Of a DNA stretch of 64,000 bases, positions 11,804-24,600 are shown one piece after another; the first letter of the stretch is position 1; the number at the start of each line of letters is the position of its first letter. Under the pieces are notes generated by a model. It had not been told where the DNA came from and did not search any database. It saw only the letters and a program-made list of their open reading frames with translations. The stretch covers positions 62,001 to 126,000 of the forward strand of contig SKCR01034781.1 of assembly GCA_019454045.1 (NCBI GenBank). Direction: 5' to 3'. Both the position numbers and the translations under genes were made by a program. This DNA comes from Zanthoxylum bungeanum. Taxonomy: Eukaryota; Streptophyta; Magnoliopsida; Sapindales; Rutaceae.

Positions 11804-13954
11804 TGTAGGCACAGTATTTTTGCATGTAAGTCCCTATGATGAGTCTCATTTGGAGGCACTACCTTTTAAATCGAGGAAGTTGTGGGAAACGGACGTCGGA
11901 AGGGAATCGGTATTTTGTTAGATTTTATTCGCTTGTTTAGCTTCGGGCTCACTTGTTGGACCTCCATTTTAAAGTACCTTTAGCCCAAGAAACCCCGCAA
12001 ACCACTTAACTTTAGCCCAAAAACCCCCGCAAGCCCACACACCACTAAACCCACCAACCAAAGCCAGCCAAACCCACCAACCAAAGGCCACACGCCCAAC
12101 CAAGGCCCACACATGCCCAAGCCCATAAAAGACATCCAAAAATATTAAAATACATATTTAACACACGAGAAAATCAAAATAAAACAAATAAAATCTAAAT
12201 AATGGCCTACCTAATCAAGACAAATCAAATCTACCACCTTCATAATCAAACAAATCTCATGCTTAATTAACATAAATCAAATATATTAACTTCCTAATTA
12301 AGAAAAATCTTGTCTCCAATCAATCTTTTTCTTTCCTTGCATGACACTAAGAAAATATCTCACATTTATTGCATGATCTCTCATTCCTTCTCCAAAATGA
12401 TTCACCCTAGCCTTTGTCTATAAAAGAAACCCAATTCCAACCCTTCACACCTCCTAGCCATTCACGTATACACACAGTCCATTAACTACACGTCAAAAGC
12501 AAGCCCTTTTGCCTTCACCAAACTTGCTTCTTCACGCACATAGCTCACAAGACCTCTCACACCCCTAACTTCATCATTAATTCAGCAAGCCAATACCCCT
12601 TCGCATAAGCCCCTTGCTCTCACGCCACCTGCCCTCACCAACACAACACGCCCACAACTTAGCCACAGCCAACGAACATAAAAACACAGCCCACGTAGAA
12701 ACCCTATCTTTGCCATTCAACGCCACCTTCATACTCCACGCCTGGCCACCTTCAACAACCCTTAACTACACGTACTATCAACCAACCCCTTCACAAAACC
12801 AATCAACCTCATATTCACGTACAAACCGACCAGCAAGCCCTCATAAATCTGCCCCAAATCAATGCCACAGCCCCCCCTGAATTGCACCTTTTGGTCACTG
12901 AAAATCCCACCAAACATGCCCCTAACTGCACCTAAAAACTTCCCAAAATAGTCCCTGAATTAACCCAAAATTGTACCTAAAAACTTCCCAAAACAGCAGC
13001 CTGTTAACCGCAAAAATAGTAGATAAAAACCCACAAAACAGTAGCGTTTTACCGTAAAATAGTGATTGAAAAACTGTAACAGAACAGCAGCAAAACGGAG
13101 TGAAAACAGCGGCCCAAACAGCGAAACAGCGAGGGAAAACATTGAACCAGTGAACCGGAGGAGTTGCGAAGCATCCATTCTTCCGACGATCGTGTACCGT
13201 ACTTCCGAGGGATGATTTAAAAGGTTAGACCTGATGGAACTTTTTGTATTTATTTTCATTCATCTCTTAATTGTTTTATTTATTTTTTTTCCGCATGAGA
13301 GTTGTTTGTTGATGCATGTTGTGGCCCTTGAATGAATGGAAAATGTGTCGTCTCTTGTGGTATATAGGATGGAAACCCAGACGTAAATTCCGTAGCTGAA
13401 TCTGAATGGCGGTAGTGCGGTCTGTACTTGGGATACAACTCCACGTACCACTTGAGCAAACGACGCATATTTCACTTTGTCTTATCTTGTTTGTTTATTA
13501 TCCGTATTTTATATTCCGCCATTTAATTTCTGTACGATTATTTGTTTGTATTGATGATGTGATGCGCATGGGCTTAGTATGTTGGTCTAAAGGTTCTCTA
13601 TTTGAGGGAAGAAAAAGTCTAAAAGACTACCTTTACGAAAATACTTTGCCGCGCCGGACAAAGTATGTTTGATTGAATGTGATATATGTTTAATCGAATA
13701 TGCGAAGTCCTATATTGTTGTCTTTATTTTGTATGCATTGTAATGTGATGCGCATGGGCTTAGTACGTTCGTAGAAATGTTCTCTATTTGAGGGAAGAAA
13801 AATTCTAAGAGACTACCTTTACGACAATACTTTGCCGCACCTTTTCTATTCTGTCTTTTACTTTATGTACATTGGTTGTTTATGTAATTGATGATATAGT
13901 GCGCATGGGCCGCGAGCCTAGAACAGCATGCGTCGTCAGTTTCTGTGTCCTACA
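11804..13954 (+). repeat. 3' LTR of element A
   Basis: Runs from TGTAGGCACAG to GTGTCCTACA (terminal inverted TGTAGG/CCTACA). Compared with the 5' LTR it lacks about 1.1 kb between 'gcgcatgggc' (13910) and 'cgcgagcct', but it keeps the true 3' terminus that the 5' LTR has lost. The frames 12614-12880 and 12960-13475 are non-coding counterparts of those in the 5' LTR. Confidence 0.9.
12419..12425 (+). promoter_or_regulatory. Probable TATA box of the A-family LTR
   Basis: TATAAAA in the context 'gtctataaaagaaaccc', ~615 bp into the LTR. The matching place in the A' LTR is TATATAAA (46713-46720). In the A 5' LTR it is mutated to TATACAA. The position would mark the U3/R region. Confidence 0.6.
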
Positions 13955-14780
13955 TCTTGTCTAGTAGTATCTAGAACCTATTCTAGAATAACTGCAACCA
14001 AGAGTCAAGTCAGATAACATATCAAAATATCTGTGCAGTGAATTAAAAGTTTAATTCTATCTAATATAGATTAAGGAAAACAAACAAGTGGCTATTTCCA
14101 TAATAATACACACTACCTAAATTATGGAATATTTTAAACTTAGCAGTGCCTCCCACTATTTTACGTAATACCGTAATCCCCAACGAAAAAAATGAGAATT
14201 CAATAATTAAATCGAATTCCATAATGGGAAGAGGTCCCCATGAATATATTTCGACTCACAGCAGAAGCACGGTCTAGCCTACGTATATTCACAGGTAGAC
14301 AACTCATTGTCAATCACTCACTAGTGACTCATGGTTTCCGGTCCTGGTCGTTTCTCGTTGTCGCTCCTAAGGCAGGCCCACAAGGAGACGTACCAAGGTT
14401 AAACTCGTCAATGATAAACTCAAGTTACTTGCGTAACCCTGACAGCTATGGCACGTTCAGGATTCCGCTTTCGCTTGAATTTATCTAGTATCTAATATAC
14501 ATTCGACATAAATAAATCTCTATCGGCTACACCCTCAAAGTAGAGGAACGGTCTCGGATGTAGTCACAAAAAAATATTTATAAACCGTATTGACAAGATG
14601 GACCAAGAAACAAGTATTCCAAATACCAGTTACTTTAAATCCTTATTAAGCGGGGATATTCCTTAAAGCGTCATACACTTTAAATTTAATCAAATTAAAT
14701 GAAAGCATGCATGTATCAAGTAAAGAAAAGAACAAACACTAGATTTTAAAGGGCTAATCATATCGGGGTGCCCAAAATCA
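13955..14780 (-). mobile_element. Element F, right internal part (leader side)
   Basis: Resumes the copia element interrupted by A. The 'gcctcccactatttta' landmark at 14147 matches the gag/leader boundary of I (25273) and B (43027). Only ~0.8 kb lies between A and the PBS, too little for leader, gag and protease, so part of F was lost around the A insertion. A 14240-14488 plus-strand frame has no family features. Confidence 0.6.
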
Positions 14781-14797
14781 GACTTGCTCTGATACCA
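14781..14797 (-). other. Primer binding site of element F (initiator-Met type)
   Basis: On the minus strand reads TGGTATCAGAGCAAGTC, the initiator methionine tRNA 3'-end complement used by most plant copia elements. It lies four bases from the LTR end at 14802 and shows that F is transcribed right to left. Confidence 0.9.
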
Positions 14798-14801
14798 TTT
14801 T

Positions 14802-17186
14802 TGTTGGGGTTTTAAGGGGGAATATCGGTAACGCAGCGGAATAGTGGAAAATCAAAATTTTCCGATTTCAAAACTTTTCTCGGATCAATTAAATAAACTT
14901 TTTTATTTAATTATCCAATTATCAAATTCTAAAAAATTACAAAAAAGATCAAATTTCTTGGTAATTACCGAATTGCCCCAAAACTTTGTAAATTGATTAT
15001 TTTAGCCCAAAAATTATCAAATATAATTTTGGATGATTCTAAATCATTTCTAAAATGTTTTTCAACACATCTAATGCATCAAAATTAGATTTCACAGAAA
15101 TCCCCAATTTTTAGTCTAATGCAGTGAGCCACCCAAAAGTTTCAATTAATTACAATTTGGTCCCTTTAGTTCAAAACATGCCAAGATCAAATCCAATCAA
15201 CCTAAAGTTTTACATGCATCATATTAATACCATGTTACATCACATATATGAAAATCCCTAAATTTCATCAAATTGTCCAATTTCACCAAATTTACAAAAT
15301 CCAACACTTTAATCCATTCAATACTTCACCAATCTAGCCTCACCACTTTGAAACAACTCTAGAACAATTCTAAGTCACCAAGTAGTGGCTTACCAACTCT
15401 AGAATGGCAACTTGATTTTCCAAAAATCAAAAGTAAAGCTTTGAAACCATTTCAAGCTTACTTACATGCATCAATATATAAGAAGAGAGACAACACCAAA
15501 GCAACACAAATGATGCTAAGCATGTTAGAAATATTTTTCATGTTGAAAACTTGAAAGAAAAACTTAAAAAACTCAAAGATTTCCAAGCTTTTTCCTTTAG
15601 CCTTCAAGCTTTTCTCTCAACTTCTTTTATGTTTATTTGGTATCTAATGAACTTTTCTAAACCCTAAAAATGAAACAAAACAATATATACTTCACAAAAA
15701 TAGCCCTTGGCCGAATTTGGAAGGTTAAATATCTAGATATTTAATTTGTTTCATTTAATTTACTTTATCAACTTACATAAGTCATCATCAAACCATTTAA
15801 TGATTTTCTTAAAGTCAAATAAAGCAACTAAAAGCCTTTCCATAAATATCACAACTTTAAGATATTTATATTTTAATTAATTTAATTATTTAATTATTTA
15901 ACAATTAAATAATTAAATAATTATTTAAATACAAATATTTTAAATATATGTATTATATTTACATTAAATATCCAAATACATATATATTTATGATATATGT
16001 CAAATATCACAATTTGACATTTAATTAATGTGTATTTAACAAAAACTTTCATTAAGTATAAATACAAAATAATTAGGAAATGACTATTAGGTCCATTCGC
16101 ATGTATTTTACGTTTAACCTTTAAACGACTTATAAATAATCAGTATTATTTATAAATATTGCCCTAGTGCTCTACGAGTAAATTTCATTAGTGAGACTCT
16201 ATAGATTAAGGTATATCCGTCACAAAATCCAATTTCGTATCCATAATTTACCCACCCGTAAATTATGACGACCACAGATAAACTAGCTGAATCATACAGG
16301 TCGAGGTCATTGCATACGTATAATCCCTCCGTCACAGGTATCCGGATAATCCCAGAGATATAGATGTAAACATCAAATCTATATAGGTATTATCCCGTCG
16401 ACGTATCTATTAGCAATCTCTAAATAACATTCGGAACTTACTTCCGAAGTATACTGTGGCCACAGATTTAACAGACTGCTAATCATATATGGACTACCTA
16501 TGCTCTGTACACAGAACAGATGGATCCTATCTTGATACACACTGGATATCATGAGGATCGGTCCACACCCAACGAACAGGCGGAGGTCTGATCTAAATAG
16601 ATCGGTGACGTGACTGCCATCTAAGTGTGGAGGATGTCTCATACATCCACAGTGGTATCTCAAGTCGAAGGACCACTATGCTACTCAACCCGAGAAGATT
16701 CTTATTGACGTTGGTGTACCGTCCATTAAGAATATTCGGTGAGTCGTTCAGTGTTTATCCACTATAAACACCTACACGTCTATACGAGTCTCCCCAGACT
16801 CATGGTTCATTGGGATAAACCATCAGACCAAGTCTCGATATACGACATGTACTGGTCTCAACAGATTTGACTAACCGACCCGTGTTAGTAAATCGTGACC
16901 AGGAACTATCTTTGATAATATACATTTAGCAGTGACACTTCCCAATGTCAATTACAAACTAACTTTGTAATTGTGTACTGCATTATATATTATCGGGCCT
17001 TTTTCTAATATATACATATCACTAAACGACATTTAGTTTCAATCTAATAGTAATTAGATCGAATACGTATATAAATTCAGGAGGTGCAACCATAAATAAG
17101 TAATATTATGGAAAACATGGGTGTTCGTATTCATGAATCATACATAAATACGGTTCGGATTGGCGCTCTGAGCACCAACCCCAACA
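14802..17186 (-). repeat. 5' LTR of element F
   Basis: Plus-strand boundaries TGTTGGGG (14802) and CCCCAACA (17186) form an 8-bp terminal inverted repeat; length 2385 bp. The left end abuts the PBS and the right end abuts protease/pre-integrase coding sequence of another copia, fixing F as an insertion in G. The inner part near 15840-16060 is very AT-rich with ATTTAATTATTT repeats. Minus-strand frames 16150-16335 and 16379-16663 are not supported as genes. The partner LTR lies outside the window. Confidence 0.85.
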
Positions 17187-18006
17187 TCACGCCTATATGA
17201 CCCAACCTCATGTCCCGCAGTTCAATATTATTTATATCAGATTGTTTACGTTTATTAATTCCAGTATTAAAGATATATTGTGAGATACACAATATGTAAT
17301 GACCATGCTCATTTGGACAACAAATGATCTGAATAGTATTTCTATCATATAAATACAAAGAATGATTCTTAATATTTACATTATATCCTTCAGTATCTAA
17401 TATAAAAAGTGAAATAATATTCGCCACACATCCTGGCACAAAATAGCAGTCATGCAATAAAAGTCTCCAATTGGGTAGAGGAATCTCACATAAGCCCACT
17501 TCAACCGCATATAGAGAGTCACCACTTCTGAATCGTAACTGCATCTCCCCAGATTTCAGCCGTCTACTTTCCGTCAGCACCTGCAACGAATTGCAAATGC
17601 GAATAGGATAACCAGAATCTAAAATCCAATTAGATGTCATAGTTTCACAAGCCAATGCGATATCAATCATAGGAAAAATAAAAGTACCTGGAGTCGATGC
17701 TCTTTCCTTCCGTATCTGTGCGAGATAGTCTGGACAATTTCTTTTCCAGTTGCCGACATTTTGGAAGTGGTGGAATTTATCTTCAGAAGCTCTTTTAGGC
17801 TTCGCTACCTTAGATTACAGAGGAATATTGAAACCTTTCTTCTTCTTTACCTTTGTCTTCTTCCTCTTCGACTTGGATTGGGAAGAAGCGGAAAGTGAAG
17901 TGGGTTTCGGAAGGCGAGTCGGAACTCCATTTTTCAAATCCTCCTCTACTGTGAGCAATATCCTATGCAACTCACGGTAAGAGCAGTGAATCCCATTCAT
18001 GTTCAA
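17187..18006 (-). pseudogene. Copia gag-protease fragment (element G)
   Basis: Minus-strand remnant. A gag C-terminal, lysine-rich segment (from 18006) leads to a degenerate zinc knuckle near 17720-17765 (NVGNWKRNCPDY; the second Cys is not intact). Retropepsin follows with the active-site motif WILDSG near 17615-17640, then a GAG pre-integrase start ending MRLGHIG at 17187. A stop separates the knuckle frame from the gag frame. The open frame continues a few codons past 17187 only because it reads into the F LTR. It would encode the copia capsid end and the aspartic protease; it is cut by F and incomplete at its 5' end. Confidence 0.8.
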
Positions 18007-18382
18007 GTGAGTCGTTCAATATTTATCTAATAAATACCTAGATGTCTATATGAGTCTCTCTAAGACTCATAGTTAACTGAGATAAGCTATTACAATATAC
18101 AACATGTACAAGTCTCATGAGTTTACTAACCGACCATGTATGTAAACCTTGACTTGGAACTATTTTAAGAATGAATCAAGTTGTTGTGTTTCTTAGTGTC
18201 AGTTGCGACGCTTTTGCAACTACATTATAGTAACTTATTCTATAGGATATTTACGCCTTTACCATTATACAAAAGATTATATCGATGAAAGTACTAAATT
18301 TTATTCAAAATAAAATATAAAAAGTGCAACGTATATACAATAAATACATCAAAAATTGACGCGCCGAGAACCAACTCTAACA
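18007..18382 (-). repeat. LTR fragment of element G
   Basis: Similar to the right part of the F LTR (the 'gagtcgttcagtgtttatc' landmark at 16742 matches 18008) and ends CTCTAACA at 18382. On the minus strand this is the start of a 3' LTR (TGTTAGAGTTGG), directly after a PPT-like AGCAAGTGAGAGAAA (18383-18397). Only ~375 bp of a ~2.4-kb LTR remain. Confidence 0.75.
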
Positions 18383-18398
18383 ATTTCTCTCACTTGCT

Positions 18399-18778
18399 CT
18401 AGTGCCAGTTTTGATGGTATCTAATACCCATAGCCTCCATATGCCTATCGTATATTCTTGGAGGTAATGCCTTCTTAAGTGGGTCTGCCACATTGTCCTC
18501 TCCAGGTATCTTGCATATGACAATGTCTCCTCGAGCAATGATCACACGAATGATATGGTACTTTCGTTCCACATGGTTCGACTTTTGATGCGCTTTCGGT
18601 TCCTTTGCTTGTGCGACGACACTACTATTATCACATAACAATAAGATTGAATCCTCCATGCTTGGGATAACTCCCAACTCTGTGATAAATTTTCTAATCC
18701 ATACAGTTTCTTTTGCAGAATCAAGCTTGATGAATGAATTCCAAACTATTGGGAATGGTTTCCCTATCAACTTGGATG
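18399..18778 (-). pseudogene. Copia RNase H C-terminal fragment (element G)
   Basis: Frame of 123 codons ending with TAG at 18399. It carries the C-terminal half of the copia polyprotein RNase H: KETVWIRKFITELG, LLLCDNSSVV, HVERKYHIIR, then a conserved NVADPLKKALPPR tail. RNase H removes the RNA template during cDNA synthesis. The N-terminal catalytic half is missing, because the sequence switches at ~18780 to the LTR of B. With 18007-18382 it marks the 3' end of an older element. It is placed in the wrong order relative to the gag-protease fragment on its left, so at least one rearrangement occurred. Confidence 0.85.
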
Positions 18779-18780
18779 AC

Positions 18781-19561
18781 TCTTTGATGTGCTAGCAATG
18801 GAGATTTTTGCAAAAAAAATCCCATTTTTCTTCTTACAACTCTCGGCAATGTGAGAAGCAATGAGAGATGGAGAGAGTCACGGTTTTTTGTGTAATGAGA
18901 GAGTGAGATAAGTTTCCAATTTTGTTTAATGTATTATTGATTTCAAAAATCAAAATCATTTACAAAATCAAGTTGGCAAAAAGTCTTTCACAAGTCTAAC
19001 TTGTGTAATTTACAAGTTACCAACCACTACCAACTTCTATCAACATAATGTGATAAAGTTGACTAGTGATGTGACTAGATGTGGGCCCCACTTTGATTCA
19101 AAATTCGAGTGGGCCCGTGAACACATTTCGAGCTCGGGTTCGTTAATTTCGAATTAACGAATTTTCCGTTGCGACGTAATTAAATCAAATTTAATTAAAT
19201 AATAATGCCTTGCAAAATTATTACGAAAGTCGCTCGCGAATTAATTCTAAATTAATTTGTTCGCCCAAATTAAAATCCAATTCTAATTTCATTATGAAAT
19301 CTAATTTCATTTAATATATCGAATATATTATTTAATCGATTAATTTCAAATTAATCGTTCTCTCTCTATAATTGAATTTTATCCCAGATAAATTCTCGTC
19401 GTAATTAGTCCTAGATTAATTTTCTCTCTCACTCGTAATTAATACCAGATTAATTCTGTTCGAGTTATACGTCATCAGTGAATCTTCGGGAAGCGACCCA
19501 TGAGATCCCTGTATATATTGGCAGTAAATCTGGTCGTCGAACTATCCGAACACGTGCGTAC
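18781..19561 (-). repeat. B 3' LTR, first block
   Basis: Starts at 'gatgtgctagcaatgg', which aligns to position ~19829 of the I LTR, so the LTR start is lost. Contains tattaatttc/gaattaattcg inverted motifs shared with the I LTR. Ends at the I target site CGTAC (19557-19561). Confidence 0.75.
19557..19561. repeat. Target-site duplication of I, left copy (CGTAC)
   Basis: CGTAC immediately precedes TGTTAGG of the left LTR. The identical CGTAC at 29545-29549 follows the right LTR. This proves a single integration event for 19562-29544. Confidence 0.9.
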
Positions 19562-21626
19562 TGTTAGGTTTTATCTAGGTCCCAAGATCAAACAAGCAAT
19601 GAAAATCATGTGTGAATACATCAACGGAGGTAGCGGAATACTCACATCGATCGGTTGAGAGACGCGGCAAGCAACAAAACTTGAAATTCCCCATTGTTTT
19701 GGGCGTGAACTGCAGTGAATAAACTCACTGTTTTGGCTTCAAATTTGGTCCTTCGTCAAGCTCCAAGCTTCGTCGAACGGATCCCGCCTCATGGGTGGAC
19801 TTCCCTAACACCTTCGCAAGTCTCGTAAGTGTGCTAGCACTTGTGTTTTTGCAACAAAAACACACTCATTGCTCCCCATTTAGCTCACGGCAGTGAGCTG
19901 TGAAGAAGAAGGAGATGAAGCCCATTTGGGCGTGAGAAAGAGAGAAGAAATGGAGGAAGTGTGTAATGGTTGACTTGGTAAATGAATTACCAAAATTTGC
20001 TTTATATATTTTCCAAAAATAATAAGCATATACCATTTTATTTATCAAATAAAATCAAATGGAAATGGCTTTCTCAACCACCAACACTATTCCAACAACT
20101 TACATCAACTATTCATTACTTTAATAAAGTGATGTAAGTCTTTCAATCAATCAATCATATCAATCAATCACATCACTCAAAGTGACATTTGATTTGACGC
20201 TTGATGTGACGAATGATTTGACGCTTGATGTGACTTGCGTCGCCGCACTCGAATTCGAAATACGAATGCGCTCGCAATCACACTTGGGCTCGGTTTCGCT
20301 AATTCCTAATTAGCGAGTTTTCCGTCGCGTCGTAATTAAATGATTACGCCTAGCGAATTCACTATTCACGTCGCTAACGAATTAATTTTAAATTAATTCG
20401 TTCGCCCGAATTAAAATCCAATTTCAATTTCGCGTCGAAATCCAATTTTGTTTAATATATCGAATATATTAATTTATCGATTAATTCCAAATTAATCGTT
20501 ATCTCTCTCTAGACGATATTTTATCCTAGATAAAATATCTCCGTAATTAATCCTAGATTAATTTTCTCTTTCTTCTATATAATCCAAGATTATTAATGAG
20601 TGCGAGTTATGCATCATCGGTGCATTATCGGGAAGCGATCCATGAGATCCCCGGATAATTCGGCAGTAAATACGGTCGTCGGAATATCCGAATCACGTAC
20701 GTACCAAGTACTACGTTCTACCGATTTACGAGACAAGATCGGCTTCTAGCAAAGCACGAAGTCTATCCAATTCTCCGGTCATATTCATCTAAGAATATTT
20801 AAGATCTATATCAAGCGTAGTATACCAAGTATCGTGTATATCGGCCCAGTATCGGATAGTCACGTGCTAGGGCTGGGGCTGGATAAGTGTCGGATGTCTG
20901 GTAACTAGTCTCTATAATCGGATATACATGACCTTGTCATAATATCCCGATGGTCGGCCAGCACTTAAGAGCACTAATTCCATATCCTGCCTGACATCAT
21001 CTCCACTATGATTGGAGTGATACTTCCGTCTTGACATTACACCCAATACTCTACGATTCTCAATATACCCAGCATTGGCGTACACAGAACCGGTTAGAGT
21101 CCTAGACGACTTCAACTAAAGTATATTGATTGTCGTAAGCATTAGCGGTGCAAGTCTCAGGTTAAGACCAAATACACCTACCCTGATGTCAGATTCCCAT
21201 AGACAAATAGTCATAATACCAATGGGATTCCGAGGGGTCTATCCAGAGCGAAGCTGTTTCCCGTACCATTGGTGAAACACAACCTCCTATCGCACTTGCA
21301 TGAGTATCCAATACCCAAATATATGAGAACTATGCCGTTGTGCCCTCACAACGCGCACAAGTGCAATACTAGCCTATTCCGCATTATCGATGTCCAGTCT
21401 CGATAATACTCCGGCTAGGGATATTTAATGATTAATCCTTCGTGGACTGATACTGTCTCATATCATCTCAATCCAGGAACTAATCATATGGACCTCTCTT
21501 CATTTATATATCTAAGGTGATCTAATCACAAATGATGAGAGTGCAATTTCCTTGTCACATAGTTAATTTGTACAACAACACTATGATCTGTACAAATAGT
21601 GACGCTATGGGTCATATTATCCAACA
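19562..21626 (-). repeat. 3' LTR of element I
   Basis: Plus-strand ends TGTTAGG and CCAACA; 2065 bp. Lacks ~23 bp present in the right LTR near 28790 ('ctgccctgtccgaagcac'). The minus frame at 19866-20048 recurs identically at 27761-27943 only because the LTR is duplicated; it is not a gene. Confidence 0.9.
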
Positions 21627-21640
21627 ATCTCCCACTTGGC
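21627..21640 (-). other. Polypurine tract of element I
   Basis: Minus strand GCCAAGTGGGAGAT directly before TGTTGG of the 3' LTR, a copia-type PPT. The same tract stands at 39168-39181 in B. Confidence 0.85.
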
Positions 21641-24600
21641 ACATAGCCAGTCACTCAAGTGTCGAACACCCGAGCTATGTACGGTTCGCTCAAATTGCTG
21701 AGAAAAGGTTTTCGTCAGCGGATTTCCATGATTATCATCTGACGCGATTTATACGATCATCACATCGCCACGATGTATGATCCGAACGAATCAGATGATA
21801 TAGAAGTATATATCTGGATCGTCGATGAGACCTTTAATTCTTTAGCCTTGTGCTGACGCCTAGCTCAGCTGCTAACAGAACTATATCTAATCTAATTAGA
21901 TTTATTATCGACCCAAATGGCTTCTATTGCTACCTCAGCTGCAGCAATAATCCGCATTTGTTGTTTATTCGGCAACAGTATCTTGCTCGGAAGATTTCCA
22001 GCTCACTGTCCCGTTATTCAAACTTTATAGTACCGCAGTATTTAACTGTTCGGAAACTTGCGGTAGTGATCCCAGTCACTTCAAGTTCTCCTTCTCCATA
22101 GTTTAAGACACATCTTTAGTTCTCTAAGATACTAACAGATGTCCTCAACTTCAATCCAGTGACTATCACTTGGATTGACCCGATTGTGACTCCATATGCT
22201 CAAAGCGTATGAGACACCATATCAAGTACATTTTAAATGTACAATTTCCCAGAGAGTGTTAACAACTCCAAATCTATCCCAGTAGATCTTTATTCCTTGA
22301 ATAAAGGTTGTTACTCTCCAGAATTCTACGGAGAATTTCTATGAAAGCCAAGCTTTCACCAATTGCTTTATGGGAATTTCCTTGTCAGTGCGCTCCCACT
22401 AACCTCCTTATATACACAAGAATCATTTCGTTTTGAATCAAATCATTAACCATTATGATTATTTCAAAACGACAGTTCCAAGAACCTTATGCTTGCTTCA
22501 ATCCAAACATGGATCGAATAACCCGCAAACCTTGTTTGTCGGTTATACAAAATCGTCAGGATGTTGTAAGCATCCTCCAAGAGGTTTCCTTTTCAGGAAA
22601 GCGATTTTGATCATTAACTGACACATTTCAAATGAAATATGCAGTATCTACAAGCATCTTCAAAATGGATTTACCATGGCAACAGGTAAAAGGTTGAACC
22701 GTAATCAACACAATGTTGATAACGATACCTTTCCGTCAAAAGCCTAGCTTTGTACGTTGGTATGTTGCCATCCATGTATGTCTTCCTTGAAGACGTTTAC
22801 TGTACCAATAGGCATAATGCCTTGCGGTACAACAACTAGTATCCAAACATAGTTGTTATACATGGAATCCATTTCGGACTCATGGCACTTTGCCATAATA
22901 GGGAGTCGATACCTTGTATCACTTCCTCGTACGTAGTCGGTTGGTATACCTCCATAAGATTTACATCTTTAAGGGGTTACATCAGAAACCCATACCCCAG
23001 GTTTTTTTCTGATTCTCTCTGATCTACGAGGTTCTTGTGTATTCGAAGATTAATGGTTTAGTTTCATCCTTGATGAACTATATGTGTTCCATTAAGGACT
23101 TCGTGCCTTGAATAGTATTACTCCGATTTTCATCGAGTATCACTATTCTCCCACTGACCACTGCATATCGGTGTTCCTCTTAGGCAAACCGCATGGTGAG
23201 CAACAATTATTGTTCTCATGTGAGATCTATAAGTACTATACTTATGGTTTCCCTTAGGATAACCTATATTGGCACTTATCCAATTTGGGTTTTTAGTTTG
23301 GTATCATCCAAACGTTATGCCTGGCATACCCAAATTATTAGGAATGAGAAACCCTGTTTCTTTCCTGTTCATATCCTATATGATATCTGTCAAACAGATT
23401 TATATGAAGCTTATTCTAAATAAGTTTTGCACTGTTAATACATATCCTGTTGAAGGAAATGATAGCTCAGAGCGACTCGTGATAAACCTTATCATGTCCA
23501 ACAAAATTGTTTTTCGTTCGGACACACCGTCTAACTGACGTGTCTCGGGAGGAGTCCTCATCTGAAAGAATACTATACTCTTTCATGTATGTTTGAAACT
23601 TACTGCTTAAGTATTTTCCATTACGGTCTTACCGTGACGGTATAATACTATAGCCGATCTGTTTATCTACTTCGTGTCGAAACTCTAATAGTTTCCGATC
23701 TGTGTTCTTCAAAAGAAACACATAACCATAACGTGATGCCACATCCGTTAAGGTCACGAAATATTCATGTTCACATCTAGCCTAGCTAGATATGGGCCCA
23801 CTAACTTCACCATGAATAGGGCTAATAGATCGGTGGCATTTACACTATTACCAAGTAAACAGTGTTTTAGGTACTTTACCTAACAAACTAGATTCGTAGA
23901 CTTTATTTGAATAGTCAAATCAGTCCTAGTACCCACTCTTCAAAAGTGCGGATATACGAGTCTTGTTTAATTGTGTCCTAGACAACAATGCCACAAATAA
24001 GTCTCTACTTGATCAAATCAATTTGAGCTATTTATTTGTCATTTTATATGTTTTGAGATTTCAATTATATTCAAAATATAAATTCTGTTATTCACATCTA
24101 ATGTGTTTATCTCAGTATCATCTTTATATAATGAAAAACTTAGTGTTCTAGAATATAAAGGTTTATCCACAATGGATTAAACACTGATATAGAGATAATG
24201 TCTCTAGTCAAACTAGTTACATTATAACAGTTCCTAATTTAAGTACACACCCGAAGGGTAGTTCCTAAACTTAGGTATCTACGGTCGAAACAGCGACTTT
24301 CGTCCCGTTTCCGATTCAGAACAATCTCAGCTTGAAGTCAGTATCCTGCTCAAAGCAGATTCTGAACATCAGTACATATATTTTATGTACCACACTAAGT
24401 ATTTAAAATCTAATTTCAATACTAGTAGTGAACATAACTTTGACAAACATTTTTAAAGTCAGAGCCTTGCCCTTTCTTTAATTCCTTCGTGTCTGCCATA
24501 TCCAAATGGTAGTCACTTTGGGATATGTCAATTATCCTTTTCAATATTTCAGGAACCTTAGGCCAAGCCTTGGGTTTTTAGAATATCGAAACGATGTGCA
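21641..24600 (-). pseudogene. Broken gag-pol of element I
   Basis: Order on the minus strand is gag end (~24600-24330), protease/pre-integrase (~24330-23960), integrase (~23800-23480; SRYGYVFLLKNT and a GVSERKT motif), RT (~22980-22150; TYEEVIQGIDSLLW, later CVYKEVSGS) and RNase H (~22080-21850; VSWKSSEQDTVAE). Frames are broken by stops and shifts throughout, and no frame exceeds ~90 codons. Near 24515 the gag zinc-knuckle codons present in B and J are deleted. A full copia polyprotein is ~1300 residues. The frames at 21850-22101 and 23193-23538 are antisense shadows. Confidence 0.75.

Larger units (their letters stand above)
3332..13954 (+). mobile_element. Element A: gag-only Tat/Ogre-like Ty3/gypsy retrotransposon
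   Basis: Bounded by LTRs that begin TGTAGGC and end CCTACA. In order: 5' LTR, leader, broken gag, tandem arrays, PPT, 3' LTR. I see no protease, RT, RNase H or integrase motif, so it fits the terminal-repeat-with-GAG class of non-autonomous elements. The lineage call rests on the gag zinc-knuckle context and on repeat arrays before the 3' LTR, a known trait of Tat/Ogre elements. It is inserted in copia element F. The flanks (cctag left, tcttg right) are not a perfect 5-bp duplication. The 5' LTR has lost its last ~75 bp and the PBS, and the 3' LTR has a ~1.1-kb internal deletion, so A cannot now replicate. Confidence 0.85.

Noticed and set aside
17131..17186. C-terminal end of the protease/pre-integrase frame
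   Set aside because: These codons lie in the F LTR; the frame is open by chance past the insertion point at 17187.
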